From contig NC_004722.1 in assembly GCF_000007825.1 (NCBI RefSeq), forward strand, positions 908,501 to 972,500: a DNA stretch of 64,000 bases, read 5' to 3'. Position 1 is the first letter of the stretch; each line of letters begins with the position of its first letter. The stretch comes from Bacillus cereus ATCC 14579. Lineage in GTDB: Bacteria; Bacillota; Bacilli; Bacillales; Bacillaceae_G. Under the pieces are notes generated by a model, which saw nothing but the letters and a program-made list of their open reading frames with translations, made no database searches and was not told the origin of the DNA. Position numbers and translations under genes: made by a program. Positions 17,317-27,147 of this stretch are shown here, in pieces.

Positions 17317-18013
17317 AATAATTGATATATATACTGCTGTGGTATCCAGTCTATAATTTGAAAGGAAATTTGGTGGTTACTATCCTTCTTATGATATATC
17401 CGTTCAGATCATAAATATTTTATCAATTACTTCTCAAATATATGTCTGTAATGTGATGATTTTGCAGAGGAAGTACAGTTATATTTTGTTGTTTTTGTTC
17501 TCTTTGAAATTAAGTAGTATTGTAAGAGCTTCGATAAAATAAAGGGTTAAAGTTAACTTTCTGTAAATAAAACATATACTTCTTCAGTGAATGGTTTATT
17601 ATATGACAATGTGTATTATCTCTTTATATTATTCTATCTTCATTAACTATCTATTCGATGTTTCACTATGCTACAGGCTATATGAAAGGCAAGAAAGTTG
17701 AAGAAGGTCATCCTACAACAAACTAATCCGAAACAAAATCCCACAAACAATAAAAACCAACGGAAAAACATCCACAACAAGAATCCTAAACGAAAACGAA
17801 TACATAAAAGAACTATGCAAAAAAACAAGAAGAACTAATAGGGAAGAAATAAAGAAGAGAGAAATACTATGCCCCCGCCCGCAAGCGGTCTCGAGGAACA
17901 TAGTTAAATGGGTCGCTTAAATCCAAATATGAAGGGAGAGATGAATACATGTGCTTCAGCAACACATGGTCAGCGTAAGCTGTCATTCTGCTGAAAGATA
18001 AGGATAATGTAAA
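17317..18013. other. Gene-poor stretch between restriction genes and element relics
   Basis: Apart from the MazG-like fragment at 17711 there is no supportable gene in these ~700 bp. Several AT-rich stretches and a GC-rich patch near 17871 (GCCCCCGCCCGCAAGCGG) suggest patched-together DNA. Confidence 0.4.
17711..17840 (+). pseudogene. Fragment of a MazG-like gene, second copy at 34623
   Basis: The frame YNKLIRNKIPQTIKTNGKTS continues to EYIKELCKK and then diverges. It lacks its start and about the last 60%. DNA similarity to 34629-34755 is high, including the unusual A/C-rich codon choice. It is intact in frame at the point where the other copy has lost a base. Confidence 0.65.
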
Positions 18014-18769
18014 TTGTCACATTCAGAATTACCAAAATCAATTATTGAGGAACAAAAAGAGTCATTCATTATGTTCCCTAAAGTTCTATTGCATGGGAAT
18101 GAATATGAAGGAAGAGACCTAGATATATTACATCTTGTCATTATTAAATCGTTAGCGAATAATTTTACTAAAGCAGCTATGACGAGTGTTAATGACTTGA
18201 TGGTTGTCAAAGGGGTGAATCCTAAGGATAAAGATGCTAGTCAAGCAACAAGAGAGAGTATTGTTCGATTGCAAGCGATGAATTACATCACTATTTATGA
18301 GAATAGAAAAAAGACAAAGAAAGTAGTGAATATTAAGCCTGCTCAAACCTACTTCATTGAAACAACTAGAGAGGATGAGGGCTGCTTTGCAAAGGTCTTT
18401 GAGTCGGATATTGAAAAAATAATTACGATGCAATTGAACTATAAAGCAAAGCTATTCATCATCAATTTAGCTATTGTGTCGTATCTATTCTACTATCATA
18501 ATAAGTTTATGGAGCATAAGAGTGTATGGACAACCATCGAGAAGCTTGCAGATATTAAAAAGCTAGATAGGAAGACAGTGATGAAGTATATCAAGCAGTT
18601 GCATGAGAAAGAAGTGTTATTTGTAATCACAACTAAGATAGAAGCGAAGAAGAATAAGAACTTCTATGGCAGATACAAGCATAAAGAGTTGATTACAGAA
18701 GAAGCAATAACGAATACAGGAGTCTTGCAAAGAGAAACGGTCAAGCTAGTTGAGGGAGTAGTTGAATAA
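18014..18769 (+). CDS. Replication-initiator-like winged-helix protein of a mobile element
   Basis: About 251 residues from a TTG; the ribosome site is poor, so the true start may be a little downstream. The N-terminal half (SFIMFPKVLLHGNEYEGRDL) resembles plasmid and phage replication initiators with an early winged-helix. Near 170-200 there is a second helix-turn-helix (SVWTTIEKLADIKKLDRKTV then MKYIKQLHEKEVLFVI). The rest is very lysine-rich. No neighbouring replication genes survive, so it is probably a relic of a plasmid or integrative element. Function assigned by general resemblance only. Confidence 0.5.
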   Translation: MSHSELPKSIIEEQKESFIMFPKVLLHGNEYEGRDLDILHLVIIKSLANNFTKAAMTSVNDLMVVKGVNPKDKDASQATRESIVRLQAMNYITIYENRKKTKKVVNIKPAQTYFIETTREDEGCFAKVFESDIEKIITMQLNYKAKLFIINLAIVSYLFYYHNKFMEHKSVWTTIEKLADIKKLDRKTVMKYIKQLHEKEVLFVITTKIEAKKNKNFYGRYKHKELITEEAITNTGVLQRETVKLVEGVVE

Positions 18770-18910
18770 CAAATCTCAGTAACAGAACATTTTTAAAGCA
18801 AACATATCTTTATTGGTGAAGGGGAATGTTAGTTGTTTAATATAACGATATAAAGATAATGATGTATAACGAGAGATTATAAGTATTAATTTGCAACAGG
18901 AGGAATTGGC

Positions 18911-19479
18911 ATGTTTGTTTTTTTGTCTTCATGATTGGACTTGTTTTTGTGTTAACTATTATAAAAACGATTCTTGACGTGATTGTTGGTGTGAAGGAAC
19001 GGGATTATGTAAAGAACACATTTAATCAATTGCTAAAAGAAAAGAATATTACAAACTATCAGTACATTCGAACTGCAGGGAATCAAATTTTAATTGATGA
19101 TAGAGATATCTTATACGTTATTCATGATAAAGGATGGGTTTCAAGGGGATATGGGCGCATTACAGATATAGAATTATCAATTGATGATTCTGTAGCTTTT
19201 CAATCCTCTCTCTCAAGTGCAACAGGTAGAGCAATCGCAGGTGGAGTTCTGGCTGGAGGCGTAGGTGCAATTATTGGTGGTGTTACTGGAAGGAAAAATG
19301 GTAAGAAGATTGTTCATAGAATAACTTTAACTATCTCATTTAACACACCCGATAGACCATATGCAAGGGTTACGTTCTTGGACAATCAACAAGGTGTTGA
19401 CATCTACAGTGATGAATACAAGAGAGCAGAAGAAGACGCATTGTACTGGAGTAAATTGATTTCATCATTGATGAATTAA
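18911..19479 (+). pseudogene. Membrane-anchored glycine-zipper protein with start-region frameshift
   Basis: The AGGAGG at 18899 points to the ATG at 18911, but that frame stops after seven codons (TGA at 18932). The rest is read from 18931: a hydrophobic N-terminus, an ordered domain (NITNYQYIRTAGNQILIDDR), a glycine-zipper (AIAGGVLAGGVGAIIGGVTG) and a basic C-terminal part. Adding one T to the T7 run at 18918-18924 would join them into a continuous span MFVFFVFMIGLVFVLTI. The gene is thus either frameshifted or starts poorly at 18931. Glycine-zipper membrane proteins of this size occur on phages and integrative elements; the role is unknown. Confidence 0.5.
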
Positions 19480-20107
19480 AATAGAAGTAAGTTGAAGGCT
19501 TTAACCAGAATAATCAATCGGAAAAGAGAGCAGTTATGTAACTGTTCTCTTTGGTGTTGTTAAAAGCTAAACTCGTATGCAAGTGGTGATTAGCAGCTCT
19601 ATCTACAGTAAGAACCTTCAAAAAATTCCGATACAAGACGGATAAGGGGAGAGTATTGCCAGCCTCACACTAATCATTTTACTCTGGATTTCCGTGTCCA
19701 TTGGTACTATTCTTCTTATATTAATGAAATTTTGATTTTATAAAAAAGACCATATTATGCTTCTTGGAAGAACAGGTTCTTAAAGGTTCACTGCTAGGAA
19801 AACAAATCAACCCGATGGTGAAGCTTTTTAAGACGAAGGAAGCAGAAGATGGACTTCAGGGACATACAGATGGAAATGGATTCCTTATTCTAGACTAGGG
19901 AATATGAGTTGTATAGGTTATTTGATTAATGAAGTCTATGGGACCAGAGTTATGAGAACGTAATAACTAACATAGAAAGAATGAGGTTTTTCTTTAAAGT
20001 TGAAAAAGTAGCTTAAATAACTGTTAGGGAAATTAATTCTGTAAATTCAGATATCTGTGTTATATAATAATATAGGTTGGGAAAAAATGTGCGAGAGGGG
20101 AATTTAA
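19480..20107. other. Relic stretch of a mobile element
   Basis: Two short open remnants without ribosome sites: a hydrophobic peptide near 19660-19735 (SLTLIILLWISVSIGTILLI) and a frame near 19763-19900 (LLGKQINPMVKLFKTKEAED, ending GNGFLILD). They look like pieces of conjugation or phage genes but are too short to assign. Confidence 0.35.
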
Positions 20108-21691
20108 TTGGCGAAAGGTGAACTGAACACAACTTCAATAAGAATAGAGAAGTTAAGAAGTAAAATTTTAGATGGAGAAATAAAGATTCCACCTTTCCAA
20201 AGAGGATTTGTTTGGAAACAGGAACAGGTTATTGATTTATTAGATAGTATATATAATGATTACCCAGTAGGTAGTATTCTATTATGGGAAACAACAGAGG
20301 ATTTACCTTCTGCAAGGAATATTGGAGGGTTTGTTTTACCTGAGGTTACAGCAGAATACCCAAGGAGTTATATTTTGGATGGGCAACAAAGGGTAACTAC
20401 TATATTTGGGGTGTTTTGTGAGGGATTACCTCAGGAGGCAGCTGATTTTATAGCTGATTTAAACTTATTTGAAATTTATTTTGACTTCGATGAAAAGAAA
20501 TTTGTCCACGAGTCTAAATTAATAAATACCCATGTGAATTTAAAGTTAAGACTGTTATTTAATAATTTTGATTTCAACATGGAGATAGGGAAGTATACTC
20601 GAGAACAACAGAGATTAGCGGTTGAATTACAGTCACTATTTCAAAACTACGAACTTCCTCTTGTAACTATTAAAAAGAGGGAAAAAGAAGAAGTTGGTAT
20701 AATATTTGAGCGAATAAATAATACTGGTACACAATTATCAACCCTAGACTTGATGGTAGCTTGGACATGGAAGGAAGACTACCATTTGAAGGAAGTTTTC
20801 GATGAAATTTATGAGTTGTTAGAGAAAAAGTCTTTTGGAGACATAAAGCAAAAAATTATCTTACAATGTTTTAGTGCGATTATAAAAGGAACTACTGCTA
20901 CCGCAGAGATATTAACGTTAAATCCTTCTGAAGTTAGGGATAAGACTGAATTACTAAAGAATAGTTTAGAAAAAGCTATTGATTTTATTTGTACTCAATA
21001 TAATGTGAAGTCCGAAGACTTTCTTCCTAAATCACATCAAATTGTTCCTTTAACCTACTTGTTTTCTAAAACAAATCATCTCAATGAGGAACAAAGTTCG
21101 ACTATAGGTAAATGGTTCTGGAGAACTTCTTTTTCAAGTAGATACTCATCTGCAACTGATGAAGCAATGGATAACGATATAACATTCTTTGACAGTGTCT
21201 TAGCTAATGATTTTAGTAGTCTGGAAAGGTATCAATCTAGTCTTCCTACAAGGTTTTTAGAAACTCAGACTTTAACTAAGTCAAATGCTAATGTACGGTC
21301 TATTTTACTGTTATTCTCTCAGTATAAGCCACTTGACTTAACAAATGGTAATAATATAGATTTAGGAAATGCCCTATCTATCTATAATAGAAAAGAATAT
21401 CATCATGTATTCCCTAAGGCATTTTTGAAAAGTAAGGGCTTAGGTACTAATCAGATTAACGTTATCTGTAATTTCTGCTTCTTGCCAGCAAATTCTAATA
21501 AGGTGATTTCTAACAAAGAACCATTGGAATACTTTTTTAATATAGTTCCAAGTGGGAAGTTTAAAGAGATATTAGAGAGTAATTTGTTACCAACAAATGA
21601 GGATATCTATAGAAAAAATGATTTTAGTACATTTATTCAAGAGCGTTCAAAATTGATTCAAGAGGCTATAAAACAGCTTACTGGAGAATAA
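20108..21691 (+). CDS. DUF262-HNH protein, single-chain GmrSD-like nuclease
   Basis: 527 residues from a TTG with GAGAGGGG 8 bp upstream. The DUF262 (ParB-like/GmrS) half has IPPFQRGFVWKQEQVIDLLD near 27-46 and the nucleotide-binding signature DGQQR at 91-95. The C-terminal half has an HNH-type core: EYHHVFPKAFLK (His432-His433), then FLPANSNKVISNK. In GmrSD the two halves are separate or fused and cut glucosylated phage DNA using NTP. Here they are fused, but the HNH part is short. A defence role fits the island; the modified-base target is inference. Confidence 0.7.
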   Translation: MAKGELNTTSIRIEKLRSKILDGEIKIPPFQRGFVWKQEQVIDLLDSIYNDYPVGSILLWETTEDLPSARNIGGFVLPEVTAEYPRSYILDGQQRVTTIFGVFCEGLPQEAADFIADLNLFEIYFDFDEKKFVHESKLINTHVNLKLRLLFNNFDFNMEIGKYTREQQRLAVELQSLFQNYELPLVTIKKREKEEVGIIFERINNTGTQLSTLDLMVAWTWKEDYHLKEVFDEIYELLEKKSFGDIKQKIILQCFSAIIKGTTATAEILTLNPSEVRDKTELLKNSLEKAIDFICTQYNVKSEDFLPKSHQIVPLTYLFSKTNHLNEEQSSTIGKWFWRTSFSSRYSSATDEAMDNDITFFDSVLANDFSSLERYQSSLPTRFLETQTLTKSNANVRSILLLFSQYKPLDLTNGNNIDLGNALSIYNRKEYHHVFPKAFLKSKGLGTNQINVICNFCFLPANSNKVISNKEPLEYFFNIVPSGKFKEILESNLLPTNEDIYRKNDFSTFIQERSKLIQEAIKQLTGE

Positions 21692-21693
21692 AC

Positions 21694-21716
21694 AAACCAT
21701 CCATTCGGATGGTTTT
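21694..21716 (+). terminator. Terminator of the DUF262 gene
   Basis: AAACCATCC-ATTC-GGATGGTTTT, directly after the stop. Confidence 0.85.
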
Positions 21717-21915
21717 ATTTATTATTAATTATGGTGGTTCTTAACTTCTTCAACAAATTTAATAATGTCGTTTATGTTATTCTGTTTAACTGTTGAAGAG
21801 GGAGACTGCGTCTAATTAGTATGATACAAATTTCTAATCCATAATGCTAAGATTATCCGTTATAATAAAATTACCATATACAGCACAGTTAAGGACTCCA
21901 AGGAGGCTCTTAACA

Positions 21916-23023
21916 ATGAAAGGAAGCGTCAAAAAAGATAAGAAAACAGGAAAGTATTTTTATATTGTAGATATTGGTATTGATACTAACAGGTAAAAGA
22001 AAGCAAAAGAAGAAGGGATTCATTACTAAAAAAAAAGCAGAAAATTCATTAACAAAGCTGCTTTCAGAAGTTCATACTGGAACATATGTAGAACCTAGCA
22101 AACTTCTCTATGGTGAATATCTGGAAAGTTGGTTTAATACGAAGAAGCACAGCGTTGGTATTCAAAAAGTAAAAGTGCTGAAAGGGTATTTAAACAGTCG
22201 CATCATCCCTTCTTTAGGTAATATCAAATTAGCTAAGTTAACATCGTTGCATATGCAAAACTACGTCAATTCGCTGCGAGACGAAGGTTTAAAGCGAGGA
22301 ACAATTGAGAAGATAATAAAACTCATTCGGAACTCTCTTGAAAATGCAATAGATTTGGAGTTAATCACCAAAAATGTTGCAGCTAAGATCAAATTATCTA
22401 AAGCTGATAAGGAAGAATTAACGGTGTGGAACGAGCAGGAAGTACAGTTATTCTTAAAAGCTGCGCAGGATAGCAGATATTATATTGTCTTTCATATGGC
22501 TCTTGTAACTGGAATGAGACAGGGGGAATTACTAGGTCTGCGTTGGAAAGATGTTGATTTAGAAAAAGGGCATTTAACTATTAGCCAAACATTAAGCCAT
22601 GATGGGAAGACGTTTTTGGTTGGAGGAAAGACAAAGTCAAGTTTAAGAAAGATACTATTACCTGCATCAACAGTAGCAAAGCTAAAGAAACACGGAGTAG
22701 TCGTATTAAAAGAGAAGCTGAGTCAAGGTGAAGAATACCATGACAATGACTTGGTTATGTGCACTCCTTCTGGAACGTCAATCAATCCTGCTAATGTGCG
22801 AAGAAGTTTAAACGCTCTGATTCAGAATGCAGCTGTTCCAAAGATTCGCTTTCATGATTTACATCATACGCATGCGACTCTGTTAATGGCTAAAGGTGTG
22901 GATGTGAAGGTAATTTCTGAGCGGCTAGGGCATAGTAACATCAAAATTACATTAGACACTTATTCGCATGTATTGCCAACGATTCAAGAGGATGCAGTTA
23001 ACAAAATAGAAGAGATTTTGTAG
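21916..23023 (+). pseudogene. Tyrosine recombinase (phage-type integrase), doubly inactivated
   Basis: The ATG at 21916 has AAGGAGG upstream and begins an AP2-like arm-binding domain (MKGSVKKDKKTGKYFYIVDI). One extra A near 21988 shifts the frame into TAA after NR; the rest is open from 21974 to 23023. The core-binding domain is at roughly 50-140 and the catalytic domain follows with the first Arg in TGMRQGELLGLRW and the Tyr in DTYSHVLP. The second catalytic box reads HDLHHTHATLL: the invariant Arg of H-x-x-R is His (CAT at 22862-22864, one transition from CGT). Both lesions predict a non-functional enzyme. It abuts the att-like repeat that follows. Confidence 0.8.
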
Positions 23024-23127
23024 AGAATGTGACCAATTCTATGACCACTAGCTCTATAGAGTATGAAAGTAAACAAATAAAAAACTGCATCAAACGTTAA
23101 TTTGATACAGTTTCTATCAGTATGACC
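23017..23127. repeat. Direct repeat copy A (integrase 3' end, hairpin, att-like)
   Basis: About 110 bp starting at the integrase stop codon, matched in the same orientation by 31926-32035 at roughly four of five positions by eye. Both contain GAATGTGAC, a hairpin (here AAACTG ... CAGTTT) and TTTCTATCAGTATGACC at the end. Confidence 0.75.
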
Positions 23128-23170
23128 CCGGAGAGGCTCGAACTCGCGATCTCCATCCTGTCAAGATAAG
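23125..23170 (-). other. tRNA 3'-end-like sequence beside the integrase
   Basis: Read on the minus strand it contains GCGAGTTCGAGCCTCTC, like a T-arm, followed by an acceptor-like CGGGGTCA. Integrases of this kind use tRNA 3' ends as targets, so this may be half of an att site. No complete tRNA can be folded. Confidence 0.35.
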
Positions 23171-23738
23171 AAACTTATATTTTACGCTTCGGGAATATCA
23201 AACGGAATTTGTATCAAGGGTTTATAAGGTGCTATATATTATTTTATTTAAATTTTATGATTTAAAAGAGCGGAATTTATTGATAAGAATCTTGACCAGC
23301 TGTTAACTAGTTTTCTGTAAGTTTAAAGAAAGGTTTGTACCAAGTTGTTGTGATTTTACCCAATGGATAATATTAACTGTGAAGCTAAATAAGCCGACAA
23401 GTTATTGGAGTAAGATTAGTTAGTTTAAATGTAAGAGTTAGGTGTTTAATCAAAAGGAGATTAGATATAATTACGCCATTACAAGTTTATGAGTTTATTT
23501 ACTAACAATCTAAATAAACTTGGTAGTAAATAAGTGTCTAACTCCCGTGTTTCATTGCATTGGTAAATATTTTTTAGCAAACTCTCTCCATAATGGGGCC
23601 GAAAAAATGTTTGCAAATTAGGAATTTATAGTAAAACCTTAATTAGAATGTTAAGCCTTTGTTAAAAATCAGAATTTTTAATTAATACTATTGTATGCAA
23701 TGGTACTATAAATGTGAAAAGCTGATGGAGGTGTTTGA
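23171..23738. other. Gene-free stretch upstream of the Wadjet operon
   Basis: About 570 bp of AT-rich sequence, no reading frame. It must hold the promoter of the jet operon, but I see no clear -35/-10 pair that I would assign. Confidence 0.4.
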
Positions 23739-24815
23739 ATGAGAAAATGGGAAACGTTTATCATAGACTATATGAATAAATCTAAAAAGACCTTTGTGAA
23801 AACGATAGATATTGAACATCATCTTAAAACATTACTCAAACAAGAATATGATGACGATGGTGGATATTTTAAATATTCTTCTACGTTGAAGAATATGGTA
23901 GAAGAAGAGAAAATTCAACCAGTAAAAGCAAGAGGACATAACCATCAGACCCCACCGGTATTTAATGAATATAGATTAGTAAAAAAGGAAAGAAGAACGA
24001 ACCCCACTCATATTAAAAAGTTAATGACCGATTATCTATTGTTCAATATGACTGCTTTTTATGATGAAGCAGAATTTGAAAAATGGAAGTTCTATATAGA
24101 TCGAGTCCATGCTTTTCTCACACAAAACAGTGATACCAAAAATAATATTTTAAAAGCAAATGAACGTTCTTTTGAACTATTCAGAAATGAAAAGTTTCTT
24201 TTAGATAAAGAAGGAACAAAATTTTTAGCCAATTTAGGACTCACTCTATCGGATTTAAACTGTCGAAGAACTTATGAACCTTTTGTAGAGTACCAACCAA
24301 ATCCCTCAAAAAAGCCAAAAAACATTTTAATTATTGAAAATAGAGATACCTTTGATTCGATAAAAGAGTTAATGATAGATGGCATTGATACATGGAGCCG
24401 AATTACCTTTGATATGGTGATATACGGGGAAGGGGATAAGATACAAAGAAGCTTCTATTTCTTAGAAGAATACGAGCTAGAAGATTACGAAGTCTATTAC
24501 TTTGGGGATTTAGATGCAAGAGGGATTCATATTTGTTCCGAATTAATCAAAATAGATAATAGAGTAAAACCATTTATTCCTTTTTATATAGAACTTTTAA
24601 ATCGTTATGGTCATGAGCCTTCAACGAGAACCATCGAAAGAAAATTGAAACAAACTATTATTGACGATTCGTTAAAATTATTTTCATCTTTTTTTGAAGG
24701 TGATTATATTGATGAACTCAAAAGATATACCGATATTATTCAGAATGTTCAAATATATATCCCGCAAGAAGGTTTGAATTTAGTGATTCTCCGTAAATTA
24801 GGGGAAAGGAGGTAG
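23739..24815 (+). CDS. jetD: Wadjet protein JetD (TOPRIM nuclease subunit)
   Basis: 358 residues with a GGAGGTG site. N-terminal winged-helix-like part, then a C-terminal TOPRIM domain: NILIIENRDTFDSIKELM with Glu200, VIYGEGDKIQ with Glu231, and YYFGDLDARGIHI with Asp257 and Asp259. These are the metal-binding residues of the topo-VI-like nuclease that cuts plasmid DNA in Wadjet. It is followed after 8 bp by jetA. The order D-A-B-C differs from the A-B-C-D order of the best-known type and suggests another Wadjet subtype. Confidence 0.85.
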   Translation: MRKWETFIIDYMNKSKKTFVKTIDIEHHLKTLLKQEYDDDGGYFKYSSTLKNMVEEEKIQPVKARGHNHQTPPVFNEYRLVKKERRTNPTHIKKLMTDYLLFNMTAFYDEAEFEKWKFYIDRVHAFLTQNSDTKNNILKANERSFELFRNEKFLLDKEGTKFLANLGLTLSDLNCRRTYEPFVEYQPNPSKKPKNILIIENRDTFDSIKELMIDGIDTWSRITFDMVIYGEGDKIQRSFYFLEEYELEDYEVYYFGDLDARGIHICSELIKIDNRVKPFIPFYIELLNRYGHEPSTRTIERKLKQTIIDDSLKLFSSFFEGDYIDELKRYTDIIQNVQIYIPQEGLNLVILRKLGERR

Positions 24816-24823
24816 GGTTCTTT

Positions 24824-26419
24824 TTGAACACGAACATTGAATCTATGCTAGAAGGTTTTAATGAGCGAATGAAGCATGTAGCGATGTTTTCACCCATCCT
24901 GCGATTAGAACAACCAACGAAGTTTAAAGAATTGCCTATTCCTACGGTTGCTCTCTATATACTTCTTTATATGCTCGAAAACAAACTAGCATTTAATAAA
25001 AACACGACAAAAGAAGAATTACAATATGTCATTTTAGAAGTGGTCCGACGATATTGGAACAAGAATTTTACCAAAGCAGACGCAGACGAGCTCGAAGATT
25101 GGTTGGTTTCTAAAAACCTTCGAAACAGAGGAAGAGCCCACACATTTACGTATTACGATTTCAATAAAAAAGACGAAAAAACTTATTATTTTCATCTAAT
25201 TGAATATGGAGAAGGAATGAACGTTTTTAGTGATACAGAAGATCGTGTAGACGATTTTACATTATCTTCAACGGGATTGGAGCTGCTATTCAAAACGAAA
25301 GAAGTATTTGGAGAACTTCAAATCACTATTTCTCAATTATTCTTCAAACGACAATTTGAAAAGGGACTTTTCACCGATGCTTTAAGGAGAGTTCACGAAA
25401 TGCATACGTTGATAGAAGATGAAAAAAAGAAAATAAAAAAATTACAAAATACTATTATCAAGGATGCTCTTGGTGTTTCTCAACGTTCTGAACTTGAAGT
25501 CATGATAAAAAGAATTGATGAAACTTTAAAATCAGAACACGAACAATTTGATGATTTAAGAAAATTGGTAGAAGAAAAAATTGATGAATTCTATGAAGGT
25601 AGTCTAACAGAAAAAGAACAAGAAGGAATCCATATAATCCAAGAAATTGAAGGGAAATTACTTCAAGCAATTAGTGTGCATGAATCCTTATTTACTGAAA
25701 AACAAAAAACACAAAATATTATGAGCGAATCACTTGAATCTTCCATCATTCACGCATTTTCAGTTCATTTAGATTTTGAAAACGAAATATTAAGGGAACT
25801 AATAGAAACCCCTGCTACAGAAGAAGTATTAAATGCTATTTCTAAACCATTTCTACCTTTGAGGCATTATAAAACGTTTAATCCGCTACTTGCATTAGTT
25901 CCTCAAAAGAGATACAAGAAAAAACAACTAAAAGAAGAAGAAATTGTTGAAGTAGATGAAGAAAAAATGAAGTTGCAAGATGAAGAAGAAGCTAGGAAAA
26001 AGGAAGAAATCGAAAACAAAGAATATCGATATATAACTGCTTTATTGAAACACTTGGTTGAGAAGGATAAGTATCTATTAAGTGATATTTTCCAAATGAT
26101 TGAAACTCAAGATGAACGTCTTTATGAGGATATTCTGTACAATCCAGATCCACTGTTGGGGTTAATTGCAGAACTACATCAGTCCGAATACAATCGTTTT
26201 GAAAAAGTGACTTCAGATGTGTGGAAAAACCTCCCGGATGATAAAAAGATTAATAGAATGTTAATAAGACTATCAAATGAATTTGTAACATTACAAGAGA
26301 TAGAATCCTTTAGTTTATTAGAAACAGGTAGATCTCACTATATCGGAACTATGAAATACAAGGATATGTTAATTACAAGGGGTGATTTTTATGGAGTGGA
26401 CAGAAGAAATCGTAAGTAA
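24824..26419 (+). CDS. jetA: Wadjet protein JetA (MukF-like kleisin)
   Basis: 531 residues from a TTG with AAAGGAGGT 10 bp upstream. The N-terminal part is helical with winged-helix character (LEQPTKFKELPIPTVALYIL); the middle is long coiled-coil (DALRRVHEMHTLIEDEKKKI onward to ~300); the C-terminal ~120 residues are acidic and helical. This matches the JetA/DUF5716-like kleisin that bridges the two SMC heads in the cytoplasm. It overlaps jetB by 29 bp, so the operon is translationally coupled. The DUF5716 assignment points to type III, which I rate as probable rather than certain. Confidence 0.75.
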   Translation: MNTNIESMLEGFNERMKHVAMFSPILRLEQPTKFKELPIPTVALYILLYMLENKLAFNKNTTKEELQYVILEVVRRYWNKNFTKADADELEDWLVSKNLRNRGRAHTFTYYDFNKKDEKTYYFHLIEYGEGMNVFSDTEDRVDDFTLSSTGLELLFKTKEVFGELQITISQLFFKRQFEKGLFTDALRRVHEMHTLIEDEKKKIKKLQNTIIKDALGVSQRSELEVMIKRIDETLKSEHEQFDDLRKLVEEKIDEFYEGSLTEKEQEGIHIIQEIEGKLLQAISVHESLFTEKQKTQNIMSESLESSIIHAFSVHLDFENEILRELIETPATEEVLNAISKPFLPLRHYKTFNPLLALVPQKRYKKKQLKEEEIVEVDEEKMKLQDEEEARKKEEIENKEYRYITALLKHLVEKDKYLLSDIFQMIETQDERLYEDILYNPDPLLGLIAELHQSEYNRFEKVTSDVWKNLPDDKKINRMLIRLSNEFVTLQEIESFSLLETGRSHYIGTMKYKDMLITRGDFYGVDRRNRK

Positions 26420-27143
26420 AGGGTTTGCCTTGTATGTGGCCCTTAGTAAAAAAGGGTTTATTACAAGCAAAGAAGATGAATATTTTCAGTGGTATGAGGA
26501 AAGGGGTGTTCAAGATTTTATTCGGAAAGTAATTGAACCTACAGGGAAAGTCATGATCTTCTTGGATGAACAAGATGGCGTTATTCAAATGGTGCCGGAG
26601 GTCGAGAATGAAACGATGTCTTATACGAATGATGATTTAAAGAAAGAATTAGGCTTTAAGGACAATAAGGAAATTCATCTATTCTACTTTATTTTGTTCA
26701 TCTTAATAGCAGAGTTAGAACAACCATATGATACAGAGTCTGCTGATCGGATGTATCTCCCAATGGATGAACTATTGGATAAAATGAATGGATACATCGA
26801 GCAATATGAACGACTGGGCGAAGAGAAGTTAGAAGAATTAAGTGATGAATATGATGTGGACGTGGCTGGGATTGTAGAAGCTTGGGGCAGAATGGCCGAC
26901 TTTAAAGAAGGTGCTACAAGCCATATTCGAACAAAAGATAATCGACGGATGTATATCGAAAAAACATTGAAATTCTTAGAAAAAGAAAAGCTTATCAGAA
27001 TAAGAGAACATACTAATATTTCTGTTACCAACAAAATGAAAAATATTATTAGTCATTATTATCACAATGTCGAGAACAAGAGCAAAATTCATGATCTATT
27101 GCTGGTAACAAGAGAAGGAACTGTGGGAGAAGAGGAGGAATGA
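26391..27143 (+). CDS. jetB: Wadjet protein JetB (MukE-like)
   Basis: 250 residues from the ATG at 26391, preceded by AAGGGGTG; the GTG at 26382 lies inside that site. It is acidic and mainly helical, with a C-terminal winged-helix (MYIEKTLKFLEKEKLIRIRE, then ISVTNKMKNIISHYYHN). Size and position between kleisin and SMC genes match MukE-like JetB, which binds the kleisin and regulates SMC activity. The stop lies 4 bp before jetC. Confidence 0.8.
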   Translation: MEWTEEIVSKGFALYVALSKKGFITSKEDEYFQWYEERGVQDFIRKVIEPTGKVMIFLDEQDGVIQMVPEVENETMSYTNDDLKKELGFKDNKEIHLFYFILFILIAELEQPYDTESADRMYLPMDELLDKMNGYIEQYERLGEEKLEELSDEYDVDVAGIVEAWGRMADFKEGATSHIRTKDNRRMYIEKTLKFLEKEKLIRIREHTNISVTNKMKNIISHYYHNVENKSKIHDLLLVTREGTVGEEEE

Positions 27144-27147
27144 TAAG

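Noticed and set aside
23125..23170. Possible tRNA gene
   Set aside because: Only a T-arm and acceptor-like end are visible; no D-arm or 5' acceptor strand, and one T-stem pair mismatches.
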